64,000 nucleotides of DNA from UBA4479 sp963974935 (GTDB lineage Bacteria; Pseudomonadota; Alphaproteobacteria; Rhodospirillales; Casp-alpha2): positions 310,001 to 374,000 of the forward strand of contig CAXBEV010000001.1 of assembly GCA_963974935.1 (NCBI GenBank). The letters are read 5' to 3'. The translations under genes and the position numbers were made by a program. Under the pieces are notes generated by a model, which saw only the letters and a program-made list of their open reading frames with translations, made no database searches and was not told the origin of the DNA. Below are positions 25,216 to 34,504 of this stretch, piece by piece (positions within the stretch are counted from its first letter, which is position 1; each line of letters opens with the position of its first letter).

Positions 25216-26502
25216 TTAGCTACCTTGACCGCCGCACTTGCCGGTCTTGGCATTGAAGTTGCCGCAGCTGAGCGGCTTACGCCAATCGCTGATCAGGTCC
25301 TTGGACCCCGGCAGGAAGTCGGACCAAGCATCGCCCGGGACCAGACCTGTGGTTGACGACACGATCTCGAACTGGCCGTCTGCCTGCACTTCGCCGATCA
25401 GAACCGGCTTGGTGATGTGGTGGTTCGGCATCATTGCCGAGAGGCCACCAGTCAGGTTCGGTACGGAAACACCAACCAAGCTGTCGATGACCATGTCCGG
25501 GTCTGTGGTGCCGGCTGCTTCGACGGCTTTCACCCACATGTTGAACCCGATGTAGTGTGCTTCCATTGGGTCGTTGGAAACGCGTTTCGGGTCCTTGGTG
25601 AAGGCTTGCCACTTCTTAATGAAGTCAGCATTTTCAGGCGTGTCGACAGACATGAAGTAGTTCCATGCGGCCAAATGACCAACCAGCGGCTTGGTATCGA
25701 TACCGGCGAGTTCTTCCTCACCGACCGAGAAGGCGACGACCGGAATGTCGGCAGCATCGATGCCCTGGTTACCCAGTTCTTTATAGAAAGGCACGTTTGC
25801 GTCACCGTTAATGGTCGACACAACGGCGGTTTTCTTGCCTGCCGAGCCGAACTTCTTGATGTCGGATACGATCGTCTGCCAATCGGAGTGGCCGAACGGC
25901 GTGTAGTTGATCATGATGTCTTCGGCTGCGACACCTTTGTCCTTGAGGTACGTCTCAAGCACTTTGTTGGTGGTACGCGGGTACACATAGTCGGTACCGG
26001 CCAGAACCCAACGCTTAACACCTTCGTTCATCAGGTAGTCGACAGCCGGGATGGCTTGCTGGTTCGGCGCGGCACCTGTGTAGAACACGTTGCGTTGGCT
26101 TTCTTCGCCTTCGTACTGCACTGGGTAGAACAGGATGCTGTTCAATTCTTCGAACACCGGCAACACGGATTTCCGCGATACCGAGGTCCAGCAACCGAAC
26201 ACCACGTCCACTTTGTTGACGGAGATCAGCTCGCGGGCCTTTTCGGCGAACAGTGGCCAGTTTGAAGCCGGATCGACGACGACGGCTTCAAGCTTTTTGC
26301 CCAACAGACCGCCTTTTGCATTCTGATCTTCGATCAGCATCAGCATGGCGTCTTTCAGCGTGGTTTCGCTGATCGCCATGGTGCCGGACAGCGAATGCAG
26401 AATGCCGACTTTGATGGTTTCCGCGGCCTGCACCGGGTTTGAGATCACCGCTGAAAGCGCTAACGCGCCAGCCGCGACCATTGAGGTTACGTTGAGTCTC
26501 AT
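25216..26502 (-). CDS. urtA: Urea ABC transporter substrate-binding protein UrtA
   Basis: A 428-residue periplasmic binding protein with signal peptide (MRLNVTSMVAAGALALSAV, cut near QAAE). The family sequence IKVGILHSLSGTMAISET follows, with the amide-binding UrtA/FmdD-type body through to a CGGQGS terminus. ATG 26502 has AGGGAG 8 bases upstream; a GTG at 26511 overlaps that site and is less likely. First gene of the urt-ure operon; the promoter must lie in 26503-26700 but no consensus could be read with confidence. Confidence 0.95.
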   Translation of the reverse strand: MRLNVTSMVAAGALALSAVISNPVQAAETIKVGILHSLSGTMAISETTLKDAMLMLIEDQNAKGGLLGKKLEAVVVDPASNWPLFAEKARELISVNKVDVVFGCWTSVSRKSVLPVFEELNSILFYPVQYEGEESQRNVFYTGAAPNQQAIPAVDYLMNEGVKRWVLAGTDYVYPRTTNKVLETYLKDKGVAAEDIMINYTPFGHSDWQTIVSDIKKFGSAGKKTAVVSTINGDANVPFYKELGNQGIDAADIPVVAFSVGEEELAGIDTKPLVGHLAAWNYFMSVDTPENADFIKKWQAFTKDPKRVSNDPMEAHYIGFNMWVKAVEAAGTTDPDMVIDSLVGVSVPNLTGGLSAMMPNHHITKPVLIGEVQADGQFEIVSSTTGLVPGDAWSDFLPGSKDLISDWRKPLSCGNFNAKTGKCGGQGS

Positions 26503-26773
26503 CAATATCACTCCCTAGGATTGTTGCTGCACTGTGCCGTCAGTAATCAAGTTTCGGGCCAGTTTTGCGGGGCGATCACCACGTATGGTGGATTGAATCG
26601 CCAGTGTATTGACTCTGCATGTCTTTTTAGGCTGTAGCGCTGTCTCGCATGGACGCTAAATAGAGGGATGTTTGCATGGAAGGCTAATTAAATTTCGATT
26701 AATAAATATGCAATATTATAATTTTGATTAAATATTAGGCTATATGAGGGCGTGGTTGTTTAGGTTGCTATTT

Positions 26774-26875
26774 GCTATGCTTTCGACGGCATAGACCTCG
26801 GTCTTTGCTGGGGATTGTTGCTGCACACGGCAATCCCAGCCCCCGCACATGTCTGTGTGCGGGGGCATTTAATTT
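26774..26875 (+). ncRNA. Candidate structured small RNA ending in an intrinsic-type hairpin
   Basis: Three successive stem-loops can be drawn in a gene-free stretch of 437 bases between urtA and the P-II gene. They are 26775-26780 with 26789-26794, 26811-26817 with 26831-26837, and a 10-bp perfect GC-rich stem 26840-26849 with 26856-26865 followed by CATTTAATTT. The orientation of the short T-rich tail favours plus-strand transcription. AT-rich sequence at 26690-26750 could hold the promoter, but no clean -35/-10 pair was found. The last hairpin could instead be a shared terminator for the P-II gene on the minus strand. Confidence 0.4.
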
Positions 26876-26939
26876 CCCCGTCTATTCTCGGCTTATTCGT
26901 GAGTCGTTCGGCGATGTGCAGAAGGTGAAAGGCGTTCGC

Positions 26940-27278
26940 TTAGACCGCTGACTCGCCGGTTTCGCCGGTGCGGATACGGATCGCTTGGCCGACGTTTGTG
27001 ACGAAAATCTTGCCGTCGCCGATCTTGCCGGTGTGCGCGGCATTTTGAATCACTTCGACAATACCTTCGACCCGGTCGTCGGTGACGACGATCTCAAGGC
27101 GCACCTTTGGCACGAATTCGATGTTGTATTCAGCGCCGCGGTAAACTTCTGTCTGACCCTTTTGCCGACCAAAGCCTTTGACTTCAGAAACCGTCAAGCC
27201 TTCGACGCCGATTTCCGTCAACGCCTGACGCGCTGCATCGAGCTTAAATGGCTTGATGACGGCAATAATCATCTTCAT
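26940..27278 (-). CDS. Nitrogen regulatory P-II protein (GlnB/GlnK)
   Basis: A 112-residue P-II signal transducer with the uridylylated Tyr at residue 51 in VYRGAEYNIEF, the T-loop start GFGRQKGQTE, the B-loop GKIGDGKIF and the C-terminal RIRTGE. It senses ATP/ADP and 2-oxoglutarate and controls nitrogen enzymes or transporters. No ammonium transporter is adjacent, so GlnB and GlnK cannot be told apart. Its position upstream of the urea operon fits nitrogen control of this region. GAGGGG precedes the start. Confidence 0.93.
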   Translation of the reverse strand: MKMIIAVIKPFKLDAARQALTEIGVEGLTVSEVKGFGRQKGQTEVYRGAEYNIEFVPKVRLEIVVTDDRVEGIVEVIQNAAHTGKIGDGKIFVTNVGQAIRIRTGETGESAV

Positions 27279-27457
27279 GAATTTATCCCCTCGCGTTTCA
27301 CGTTATCTGCATCGTACATTAAACGTCTGTTCGGATCATCCGCTAGTTTTTTCAAAATTCCATTGTGCGTCATTTCTTGTGGCTAATGGCATTGCAAAGC
27401 CCCGAGCAGTTGCCGAAGATGCAGGTCTCAAAATAAATTACATAAGGAACGTCAGGC

Positions 27458-29107
27458 ATGCGTACGGGTGGACAGATGGTGGTCGAAGCTTTGGTCGAAA
27501 ACGGGATCGACCGTGTGTTCTGCGTGCCGGGTGAAAGTTATTTGGCGGTGTTGGATGCCTTGTACGACGTCTCGAATCGCATCCACGTGACGGTCTGTCG
27601 CCAAGAAGGCGGTGCGGCGAATATGGCCGAAGCGTATGGCAAGCTAACCGGAAAGCCTGGCGTCGTTTTGGTGACCCGGGGCCCAGGTGCCACCAATGCC
27701 TCGATCGGCGTGCACACGGGCTTTCAAGACTCCACGCCAATGATTGTTTTGATCGGCCAAGTCGCACGCGATCAAGTCGACCGCGAAGCATTCCAGGAAA
27801 TTGACTATCGCCGCATGTATGGCGAGATGGCCAAGTGGGTCGCTCAAATTGATGATACATCGCGGGTGCCTGAATACATGAGTCGCGCGTTTCAGACGGC
27901 GACCGCCGGACGACCAGGGCCGGTGGTGCTGGCGTTACCCGAAGACATGCTGTCCGGCAGTGCTGAGGCACCTGAAACCCGCGCCGTGCACCTGTCCCGA
28001 CCGGGCGTTTCCCAAGCTGACGTTGCGGCGTTTCGGGAACGTTTGGCGACCGCGACCCGGCCTTTGGTGCTGGTCGGCGGCGGTGGCTGGACACCGGCTG
28101 CCAGTGCCGCGCTGACGGCGTTTGCCGAGGCCAACAACTTGCCCGTCGCCTGCGCATTCCGCCGCCAGGACTGTTTTGATAATTTGCATCCGCTGTATGC
28201 GGGCCATGTTGGTATTGGCGCTGACCCTGCGTTGATCGAGCGCGTGAAGACCGCCGACCCGTTGATTGTCATCGGTCCCCGATTGGGTGAGATGACGACC
28301 GGCGGGTATGAAGTTCTGACGCCGCCGTATATTCCGCAACCGTTGGTGCACGTGCATCCGTCTGGCGAAGAACTGAACCGGGTGTATGCCGCCGACATGC
28401 CGATTCAGGCCGATGTGACAGCATTCTTGCAGGCCTGTGCCGACATGGACCCGATCCCGAGTCCAGTTTGGAGCGATGACGCGAAAGCGGCCCACGCCGA
28501 CTACATGGCTTTTAGTGAGCCCCAAGCTTTGGATACTGCCGTCGATATGGGTGCCGTGATCCGTACGGTGCGCGATAAACTGCCTGATGATGCGATCATC
28601 GCCAACGGCGCCGGCAATTATTCAATTTGGGTGCATCGCTATTTCCGCTTTCGGGGGCCGGGCACACAATTGGCGCCGACGTCGGGCGCCATGGGCTATG
28701 GCGTGCCGGCTGCGGTCGCCGCCAAGTTGCGCCATCCGGACCGGGTCGTAGTGTCGTTTGCGGGTGACGGTTGTTTTCAGATGAACGGTCAGGAAATCGG
28801 CACCGCCGCCCAATATGGCGCCAATGTGATCTTCATCGTCGTCAACAACGGCATCTACGGCACCATTCGCATGCACCAAGAACGCCGTTATCCCGACCGC
28901 ATCTCGGGCACTGACTTGGTCAACCCGGACTTCGCTAAATTGTGCGAGGCCTACGGTGGTAAAGGTTTCGTCGTGACTGAAACGTCACAGTTCGAAGCCG
29001 CCCTGGATGCCGCCATGGCATCGGAGACCATGTCGTTGATTGAGTTGCGCGTCGATCCTGAAATCGTCGCACCCGGTCGCACGATGACCAGCATCAAAGG
29101 CCACTGA
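27458..29107 (+). CDS. Thiamine diphosphate-dependent enzyme of the acetolactate synthase-like superfamily
   Basis: A 549-residue enzyme with the three domains of the ThDP superfamily: an N-terminal pyrimidine-binding domain with catalytic Glu50 (CRQEGGAANMAEAYG), a central domain, and a C-terminal diphosphate-binding domain with GDGCFQMNGQEI running to VNNGIYGT. The overall pattern is that of acetolactate synthase-like decarboxylases or carboligases. The substrate cannot be named, and acetolactate synthase proper is doubtful without an IlvH gene. ATG has AAGGAA upstream. Its stop overlaps the start of the SnoaL-like gene by one base, so the two products are likely functionally linked. Confidence 0.82.
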   Translation: MRTGGQMVVEALVENGIDRVFCVPGESYLAVLDALYDVSNRIHVTVCRQEGGAANMAEAYGKLTGKPGVVLVTRGPGATNASIGVHTGFQDSTPMIVLIGQVARDQVDREAFQEIDYRRMYGEMAKWVAQIDDTSRVPEYMSRAFQTATAGRPGPVVLALPEDMLSGSAEAPETRAVHLSRPGVSQADVAAFRERLATATRPLVLVGGGGWTPAASAALTAFAEANNLPVACAFRRQDCFDNLHPLYAGHVGIGADPALIERVKTADPLIVIGPRLGEMTTGGYEVLTPPYIPQPLVHVHPSGEELNRVYAADMPIQADVTAFLQACADMDPIPSPVWSDDAKAAHADYMAFSEPQALDTAVDMGAVIRTVRDKLPDDAIIANGAGNYSIWVHRYFRFRGPGTQLAPTSGAMGYGVPAAVAAKLRHPDRVVVSFAGDGCFQMNGQEIGTAAQYGANVIFIVVNNGIYGTIRMHQERRYPDRISGTDLVNPDFAKLCEAYGGKGFVVTETSQFEAALDAAMASETMSLIELRVDPEIVAPGRTMTSIKGH

Positions 29108-29517
29108 TGTCGGCATTCGAAGACCTGATCTTTTTCGCCAACGAAGCCTTCTATGCCGCCTTTGCATCGGGCGACGTGGCGATCATGAACGCGGTCTGGG
29201 CAACGGAAGCGAAATTGGCCTGCCTGCATCCCGGGGCGCCGCCACTTTTTGATCGGGACGCGATCATGGAAAGCTGGCGGCAAATCCTCAGCGATGACGG
29301 CGTTGCCACGATGACGGTGGTCGCGCCGCGCGTGCTCACCAGCGGGACCATGGCGGTGGTCAATTGTTATGAAGTGATCGGCAACTCCGGGCTCGTCGCG
29401 ACCAACGGTTTCGTCCAGGAGCGCGGTGTGTGGAAAATGGCGTTGCATCACGCAAGCCCCTGTCCGTCGAATTTGATCCCAACTGTCGTCGATAATGACA
29501 GTCAACCGTTGCATTGA
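29107..29517 (+). CDS. SnoaL/NTF2-like small protein
   Basis: A 136-residue protein with the SnoaL_3-type sequence: an N-terminal helix (FFANEAFYAAFASGDVAIMNAVW), HPGAPPLFDRDAIMESWRQIL, and a C-terminal WKMALHHASP. Such cone-fold proteins act as small isomerases, hydrolases or binding proteins; many have no known role. It is translationally coupled to the ThDP enzyme (stop and start share one base) and ends 157 bases before fhs. Confidence 0.75.
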   Translation: MSAFEDLIFFANEAFYAAFASGDVAIMNAVWATEAKLACLHPGAPPLFDRDAIMESWRQILSDDGVATMTVVAPRVLTSGTMAVVNCYEVIGNSGLVATNGFVQERGVWKMALHHASPCPSNLIPTVVDNDSQPLH

Positions 29518-29617
29518 TCTGTTAAGCTGCGCGCAGCGGTATTGGTGTCGGTTTTGGGGAATTTCGAGGCGCGATTGTATTAGCCCGCCCGCCGTCGTCT
29601 GATTACCGTTCCACGAT

Positions 29618-29658
29618 GTTGGTGGAGTGGCGCGCCGATGGGGGGGCGCACCACCAAC
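29618..29658 (+). promoter_or_regulatory. Stem-loop directly upstream of the fhs ribosome binding site
   Basis: GTTGGTGG (29618-29625) pairs with CCACCAAC (29651-29658), and the stem can continue inwards with a further 5 bp after a bulge. The AAAGGAGA ribosome binding site begins 4-5 bases later. A stable structure this close to the start could affect translation of fhs or mark an mRNA 5' end. No known riboswitch class is recognised. Confidence 0.35.
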
Positions 29659-29674
29659 GCTTAAAGGAGATGAC

Positions 29675-31345
29675 ATGCCAAAGTCCGATATCGAAATTGC
29701 CCGCGCCGCGACCATGGAGCCGATTGCCGACATCGGCGCCAAGCTCGACATTCCCGAGACCGCGCTGCTGCGCCACGGCCACCACATGGCGAAAGTCGAC
29801 TATGGCTTCATCCGAGGTTTGGCGAAAAAGCGCGACGGCAAACTGATTTTGGTCACCGCGATCACGCCGACACCGGCGGGCGAGGGCAAGACCACGACCA
29901 CCGTCGGCCTGGGTGACGGTCTGAACGCGATTGGCAAAAAAACCGCAATCTGTATTCGCGAGCCCTCGCTGGGCCCGTGCTTCGGCATGAAGGGTGGAGC
30001 TGCCGGTGGCGGCTATGCGCAGGTCGTGCCGATGGAAAACATCAACTTGCATTTTACCGGCGATTTTCACGCCATCGGCGCTGCGCACAACTTGTTGTCA
30101 GCGATGGTCGACAATCACGTCTATTGGGGGCTCAAGCCGGACCTTGATGTGCGACGCATTGTTTGGCGCCGGGTCTTGGACATGAACGATCGCGCGCTGC
30201 GTCAGATCACGGCTTCGCTCGGCGGGGTCGCCAACGGCTTTCCGCGCGAAGCCGGTTTCGACATCACGGTCGCGTCCGAGATCATGGCGATCTTTTGTCT
30301 CGCAACGGACCTGAAAGACTTGCAGCGCCGCATCGACAACATCGTCGTCGGCTACACACGAGACCGCAAACCGGTTCGCGCCAAGCAGCTTAAAGCATCC
30401 GGCGCCATGGCGGTGTTGCTCAAAGACGCATTGATGCCGAATCTGGTGCAGACATTAGAAAACAATCCGGCGTTCATTCACGGCGGCCCGTTTGCCAACA
30501 TTGCGCATGGCTGCAACTCGGTGATGGCGACGCAGACGGCGCTAAAGCTCGCCGACTATGTGGTCACCGAGGCTGGCTTCGGCGCCGACTTGGGCGCTGA
30601 AAAATTCTTCGACATTAAATGCCGCAAGGCCGGCCTGAAGCCAGCGGCGGCTGTTGTCGTCGCCACGGTGCGGGCTTTGAAAATGCACGGCGGCGTCGCC
30701 AAAGCGGATCTCGGCAAAGAAAATGTCAAAGCCGTGATCAGTGGATGCAGCAACCTGGAACGCCACATCAAGAACATTAAAAAGTTTGGTGTGCCGCCGG
30801 TGGTTGCGATCAACCAGTTCGTCAGCGATACCCCAAAGGAACTGGCAGCGGTCGAAGCCACCTGCAAAAAGCTTGGCGTCAAAGCGATCTTGTGCAGCCA
30901 TTGGGCCGACGGATCAAAGGGTACCGAAGAGTTGGCGCATCACGTGGTCAAGCTGGTGGATTCCGGTAAAGCCAAATTCAAGCCGCTATATGCCGACAAA
31001 ATGCCGTTGTTTGAAAAAATCGAAACCGTTGTAAAAGAAATTTACGGCGGCAAAGCGACGGCGGACCAAAAGGTTCTCAATCAATTAAAGGAATGGGAAG
31101 CCGCCGGCTACGGCCACCTGCCGATTTGCATCGCCAAGACGCAGTATTCATTCTCGACCGACCCGAACGCGAAGGGTGCCCCCAGCAATCACGAAGTTGC
31201 GGTGCGTGAAGTGCGTTTGTCGGCGGGCGCAGAATTTATTGTCGCCATCACCGGCGAGATCATGACCATGCCGGGCCTTCCCCGCGTACCGTCGGCGAAC
31301 AGCATTCACTTGGACAGCAAAGGTCTGATCCAGGGTTTGTTCTAA
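29675..31345 (+). CDS. fhs: Formate--tetrahydrofolate ligase
   Basis: A 556-residue cytoplasmic ligase that makes 10-formyl-tetrahydrofolate from formate, ATP and tetrahydrofolate. Typical elements are the phosphate-binding loop TPAGEGKTTTTVGLGDGL, REPSLGPCFGMKGGAAGGGYAQ (from about residue 97) and the C-terminal GEIMTMPGLP. Length equals the family norm. ATG 29675 has AAAGGAGA upstream. It may assimilate or oxidise C1 units released by demethylating amine dehydrogenases such as the one at 45.9 kb; that link is inference. Confidence 0.96.
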   Translation: MPKSDIEIARAATMEPIADIGAKLDIPETALLRHGHHMAKVDYGFIRGLAKKRDGKLILVTAITPTPAGEGKTTTTVGLGDGLNAIGKKTAICIREPSLGPCFGMKGGAAGGGYAQVVPMENINLHFTGDFHAIGAAHNLLSAMVDNHVYWGLKPDLDVRRIVWRRVLDMNDRALRQITASLGGVANGFPREAGFDITVASEIMAIFCLATDLKDLQRRIDNIVVGYTRDRKPVRAKQLKASGAMAVLLKDALMPNLVQTLENNPAFIHGGPFANIAHGCNSVMATQTALKLADYVVTEAGFGADLGAEKFFDIKCRKAGLKPAAAVVVATVRALKMHGGVAKADLGKENVKAVISGCSNLERHIKNIKKFGVPPVVAINQFVSDTPKELAAVEATCKKLGVKAILCSHWADGSKGTEELAHHVVKLVDSGKAKFKPLYADKMPLFEKIETVVKEIYGGKATADQKVLNQLKEWEAAGYGHLPICIAKTQYSFSTDPNAKGAPSNHEVAVREVRLSAGAEFIVAITGEIMTMPGLPRVPSANSIHLDSKGLIQGLF

Positions 31346-31351
31346 GGCGTG

Positions 31352-31448
31352 CATCCTTCGAGACGCTACCTTCGGCAGTTCCTCAGAATGAGGTTTTTAA
31401 ATACCCGCCCTCATCCTGAGGAGGCGCGCAGCGCCGTCTCGAAGGATG
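31352..31448. repeat. Nested palindromic intergenic repeat
   Basis: A perfect 14-bp outer inverted repeat (31352-31365 with 31435-31448, CATCCTTCGAGACG) encloses an inner near-perfect pair of 13 bases (31381-31393 with 31409-31421, CCTCAGAATGAGG type). Elements with these arms are widely dispersed in alphaproteobacterial genomes. It fills the gap between the convergent fhs and pta genes and may also end both transcripts. Confidence 0.7.
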
Positions 31449-31452
31449 GTGT

Positions 31453-32376
31453 CTAGGCCTTATGCGCCGCTCTGATCTGCGCAATCGCTGTTGCCGCCAA
31501 GCGGGCTTCGGGTGGATCGGCGCGGCTGGTGAGGACGATCGGCACCTTGGCGCCGAGCACGATGCCGGCGGCCAAGGCTGATCGGAAATAGACCAGCGCT
31601 TTAAATAACGCATTCCCCATTTCGATATTAGGGACCGCCAAAATATCGGCCTGGCCGGCGACCGGGCCGGTAATTCCTTTGAGTTTAGCCGCCTGCATTG
31701 AGATCGCGTTGTCTAACGCAAAGGGGCCTGCGATGTGTGCGTTTAAGATTTCGCCGGCGTTTGCGCGCTCAACAATGCGATTTGCGAGCACCGTCGACGG
31801 CATACTGTCGATCACACTTTCCGATCCCGACAGCATTGCGACTTTGGGTGCATCATAGCCGAGTGCATGGCCGAGTGTGACGGCATTGGCGACGATATCC
31901 ATCAACGTATGTTCGTTGGGCGCCACGTTCACCGCGCCGTCGGTGATCATCAGCGCTTTGTCGGTGCCGGGCGCGGTCATGTGGAACACATGGCTGATCC
32001 GACGGTCCGTGCGCAGTCCGGCATCGCGGGACACAATCGCGCGCATCAGGGTATCGGTATGGATTTGCCCCTTCATTAGGGCTTGGACTTCGTCGGCCGA
32101 TGCCAGTTGGGCGGCGGCATCGGCGCTGGGACCTTCGGGGGCGGCATCGACGATGCGCACACCGTCGAGCGACCAGCCTAAGTCCTTCGCGATGCGTTCG
32201 ATATCCGCTTTCGGGCCGACCAGCGTCGGGATGATCAGCCCAGACTTGGTCGCCTGCCATGCACTTTCCAGCGCCAACGGATGATCGGCACCGACAATCG
32301 CCATGGCGACCGGCGGTAGCTTTTGAGCGCGGGCAAGCAGGGCGCTCGGGAGTTCGTGTGGCGTGGTGCTTAGCAT
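31453..32376 (-). CDS. pta: Phosphate acetyltransferase (Pta), sulfoacetaldehyde-pathway type
   Basis: A 307-residue phosphate acetyl/butyryltransferase-family enzyme with the typical SGSESVIDSMPSTVLANRI-like region and VAGQADILAVPNIEMGNALFK near the C-terminus. It would convert the acetyl phosphate made by Xsc to acetyl-CoA. The short form without the DRTGG domain is the kind found beside xsc. An intrinsic terminator lies between it and xsc, so it needs its own promoter or read-through. A phosphate butyryltransferase is the alternative. Confidence 0.85.
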   Translation of the reverse strand: MLSTTPHELPSALLARAQKLPPVAMAIVGADHPLALESAWQATKSGLIIPTLVGPKADIERIAKDLGWSLDGVRIVDAAPEGPSADAAAQLASADEVQALMKGQIHTDTLMRAIVSRDAGLRTDRRISHVFHMTAPGTDKALMITDGAVNVAPNEHTLMDIVANAVTLGHALGYDAPKVAMLSGSESVIDSMPSTVLANRIVERANAGEILNAHIAGPFALDNAISMQAAKLKGITGPVAGQADILAVPNIEMGNALFKALVYFRSALAAGIVLGAKVPIVLTSRADPPEARLAATAIAQIRAAHKA

Positions 32377-32390
32377 GAAATACTCATCTA

Positions 32391-32426
32391 TAAAAAACCG
32401 GACCGATGATGATATCGGTCCGGTTT
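32391..32426 (-). terminator. Intrinsic terminator of xsc
   Basis: A perfect 13-bp stem (32395-32407 with 32414-32426) and 6-base loop; read on the minus strand it is followed by a run of T residues. It lies 25 bases after the xsc stop and before pta. Confidence 0.85.
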
Positions 32427-32451
32427 AGTGTAACGTAGCCGCCGTTCTAGA

Positions 32452-34233
32452 TCACGAACGCTGTTGCGGACGCATGTCGTCTTTGCTGATGCCGGCGACG
32501 GAAACCGGCGCCTTCATGGCATCGCGACGGAACGGCTCGCCCAGTTCTTGGTTCAAGATAACCTCGATAAACGTGGTCACGCCGTCTTCCATCTGCTCTT
32601 TGATGGCGGTCGCCAGGGCTTCCGTGGTCTCGGCCATGGTGGTCACTTGCACACCTTTCAGGCCGCACGCATCGGCGATCTTGGCGTAAGATACGTCGAG
32701 GTCCAACTCGGTACCGACGAAGTTGTCGTCGTACCAAAGTGTGGTGTTTCGCTTTTCGGCGCCCCATTGATAGTTGCGGAAAATCACCATGGTGATCGCC
32801 GGCCATTCGTCGCGACCGCACGCGGTCATTTCGTTCATGGAGATACCGAACGCACCGTCGCCGGCAAAGCCGACGACCGGCGTATCTGGGCAGCCGATCT
32901 TCGCGCCCAGGATCGACGGGAAGCCATAACCGCAGGGACCGAACAGGCCTGGTGCCAGATACTTGCGGCCTTCGTCGAAGGTCGGATAGGCGTTACCGAT
33001 GGCGCAGTTATTGCCAATGTCGGACGAGATAATGGCATCGCGTGGCAGAGCAGACTGAATCGCACGCCATGCCATGCGCGGCGACATGCGGTCCGGGTGG
33101 GCGGCGCGGGCGCGTTCGTTCCAGGTCGTGCCTGGATCGTCGTCTTCATTGTCCATGCTCGACAACTGTTGCAGCCAGCGCGACTTGGTCGTCGAGATCA
33201 GGTCTTCGCGCTCTTTGCGGTTGGCGTCGCCGGCATTGGATGCGAGGGCTTCGAGCAATTGTTCGGCGACCATTTTCGCATCGCCTTGGATCGCCACGTC
33301 GACATTTTTGGTCAGGCCAATGCGGTCCGCGTTCACGTCGACCTGGATGATCTTGGCGTCTTTCGGCCAGTAATCGATGCCATAGCCGGGCAGGGTCGAG
33401 AATGGGTTGAGTCGGGTGCCGAGCGCCAGCACGACGTCCGCCTGCGCGATCAATTCCATACCGGCTTTTGAACCGTTATAGCCAAGCGGGCCAGCGAACA
33501 GCGGGTGCGAGCCCGGGAACGCGTCGTTGTGCTGATAGCCGCAGCAGACCGGCGCCGAGAGCTTTTCGGCCAGCTTGCGTGATGCATCAATGCCGCCCGA
33601 CAGCACAACACCGGCGCCGTTCAACAGCACCGGAAATTTTGCTTCGGATAATAGCTTGGCCGCCGCCGCAACGGCGTGCTTGCCACCGGACGGACGCTCG
33701 ATACGGACGATCTGCGGCAGCTCGATATCGATAACCTGGGTCCAATAATCGCGGGGCACGTTGATCTGTGCCGGTGCTGAGCCGCGCCATGCGTTCTCGA
33801 TCACCCGGTTCAGAACTTCACAAATCCGGGTCGGGTCGCGGACTTCTTCTTGATAGCAGACCATTTCTTCGAACAGCGCCATTTGTTCGACTTCCTGGAA
33901 GCCGCCTTGGCCGATGGTTTTGTTGGCAGCTTGCGGCGTCACCAGCAGCAACGGCGTGTGGTTCCAATATGCCGTCTTGATCGGCGTCACAAAGTTGGTG
34001 ATGCCGGGGCCGTTCTGCGCAATCGCCATCGACATTTTGCCGGTGGCCCGCGAATAGCCGTCGGCAGTCATGCCGGCGTTGCACTCGTGCGCGCAATCCC
34101 AAAAGGTAATGCCGGCCTGTGGGAATAAATCCGAAATTGGCATCATCGCCGAGCCGATGATTCCAAACGCATGCTCAATGCCATGCATCTGCAGTACTTT
34201 GATGAAGGCTTCTTCCGTTGTCATTTTGGTCAT
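32452..34233 (-). CDS. xsc: Sulfoacetaldehyde acetyltransferase Xsc
   Basis: A 593-residue ThDP-dependent enzyme that cleaves sulfoacetaldehyde with phosphate to sulfite and acetyl phosphate, the central step of taurine and isethionate breakdown. Xsc-type sequence is seen in the N-terminal GIIGSAMMPISDLFPQAGI, the catalytic Glu in WDCAHECNAGMTADGYSRAT and the ThDP motif GDGAFGISMNEM. Together with pta, a TauR-like regulator and an omega-aminotransferase it makes a sulfonate catabolic module. The sulfite produced could leave by one of the TSUP permeases in the window, though these are 20 kb away. Confidence 0.95.
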   Translation of the reverse strand: MTKMTTEEAFIKVLQMHGIEHAFGIIGSAMMPISDLFPQAGITFWDCAHECNAGMTADGYSRATGKMSMAIAQNGPGITNFVTPIKTAYWNHTPLLLVTPQAANKTIGQGGFQEVEQMALFEEMVCYQEEVRDPTRICEVLNRVIENAWRGSAPAQINVPRDYWTQVIDIELPQIVRIERPSGGKHAVAAAAKLLSEAKFPVLLNGAGVVLSGGIDASRKLAEKLSAPVCCGYQHNDAFPGSHPLFAGPLGYNGSKAGMELIAQADVVLALGTRLNPFSTLPGYGIDYWPKDAKIIQVDVNADRIGLTKNVDVAIQGDAKMVAEQLLEALASNAGDANRKEREDLISTTKSRWLQQLSSMDNEDDDPGTTWNERARAAHPDRMSPRMAWRAIQSALPRDAIISSDIGNNCAIGNAYPTFDEGRKYLAPGLFGPCGYGFPSILGAKIGCPDTPVVGFAGDGAFGISMNEMTACGRDEWPAITMVIFRNYQWGAEKRNTTLWYDDNFVGTELDLDVSYAKIADACGLKGVQVTTMAETTEALATAIKEQMEDGVTTFIEVILNQELGEPFRRDAMKAPVSVAGISKDDMRPQQRS

Positions 34234-34504
34234 GTCAGTTCCCTCTGGTCCTTTTGGGGTCCGATTGGCTCAGCTTGTGTTTTCACCATCGAAAACATGC
34301 TGATTGGTTATGTAAACATTTTACCGATAAATTCAATAATGAGACATTTCATCCCATAAATTAAGATAATGTATGCCAGATTGCACGCCGGTGGTCAACC
34401 CGAGATGCGCCCGCCACCGCTTATCCCATCACGATAAGCCTTCGTTTTCGATGGTTTTTAGGGCCAATATGATCGAAATCATGGCGCCAAAGAAAACCGT
34501 ACCG

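Noticed and set aside
26503..26700. Sigma-54 promoter for the urea operon
   Set aside because: A GC-N9-CC element near 26523 (minus strand) has the wrong spacing (N10 needed); no other match was found by eye.
34234..34504. Small genes between xsc and the TauR-like regulator
   Set aside because: Short frames there lack ribosome binding sites and protein-like composition; the stretch is better read as the xsc promoter region.
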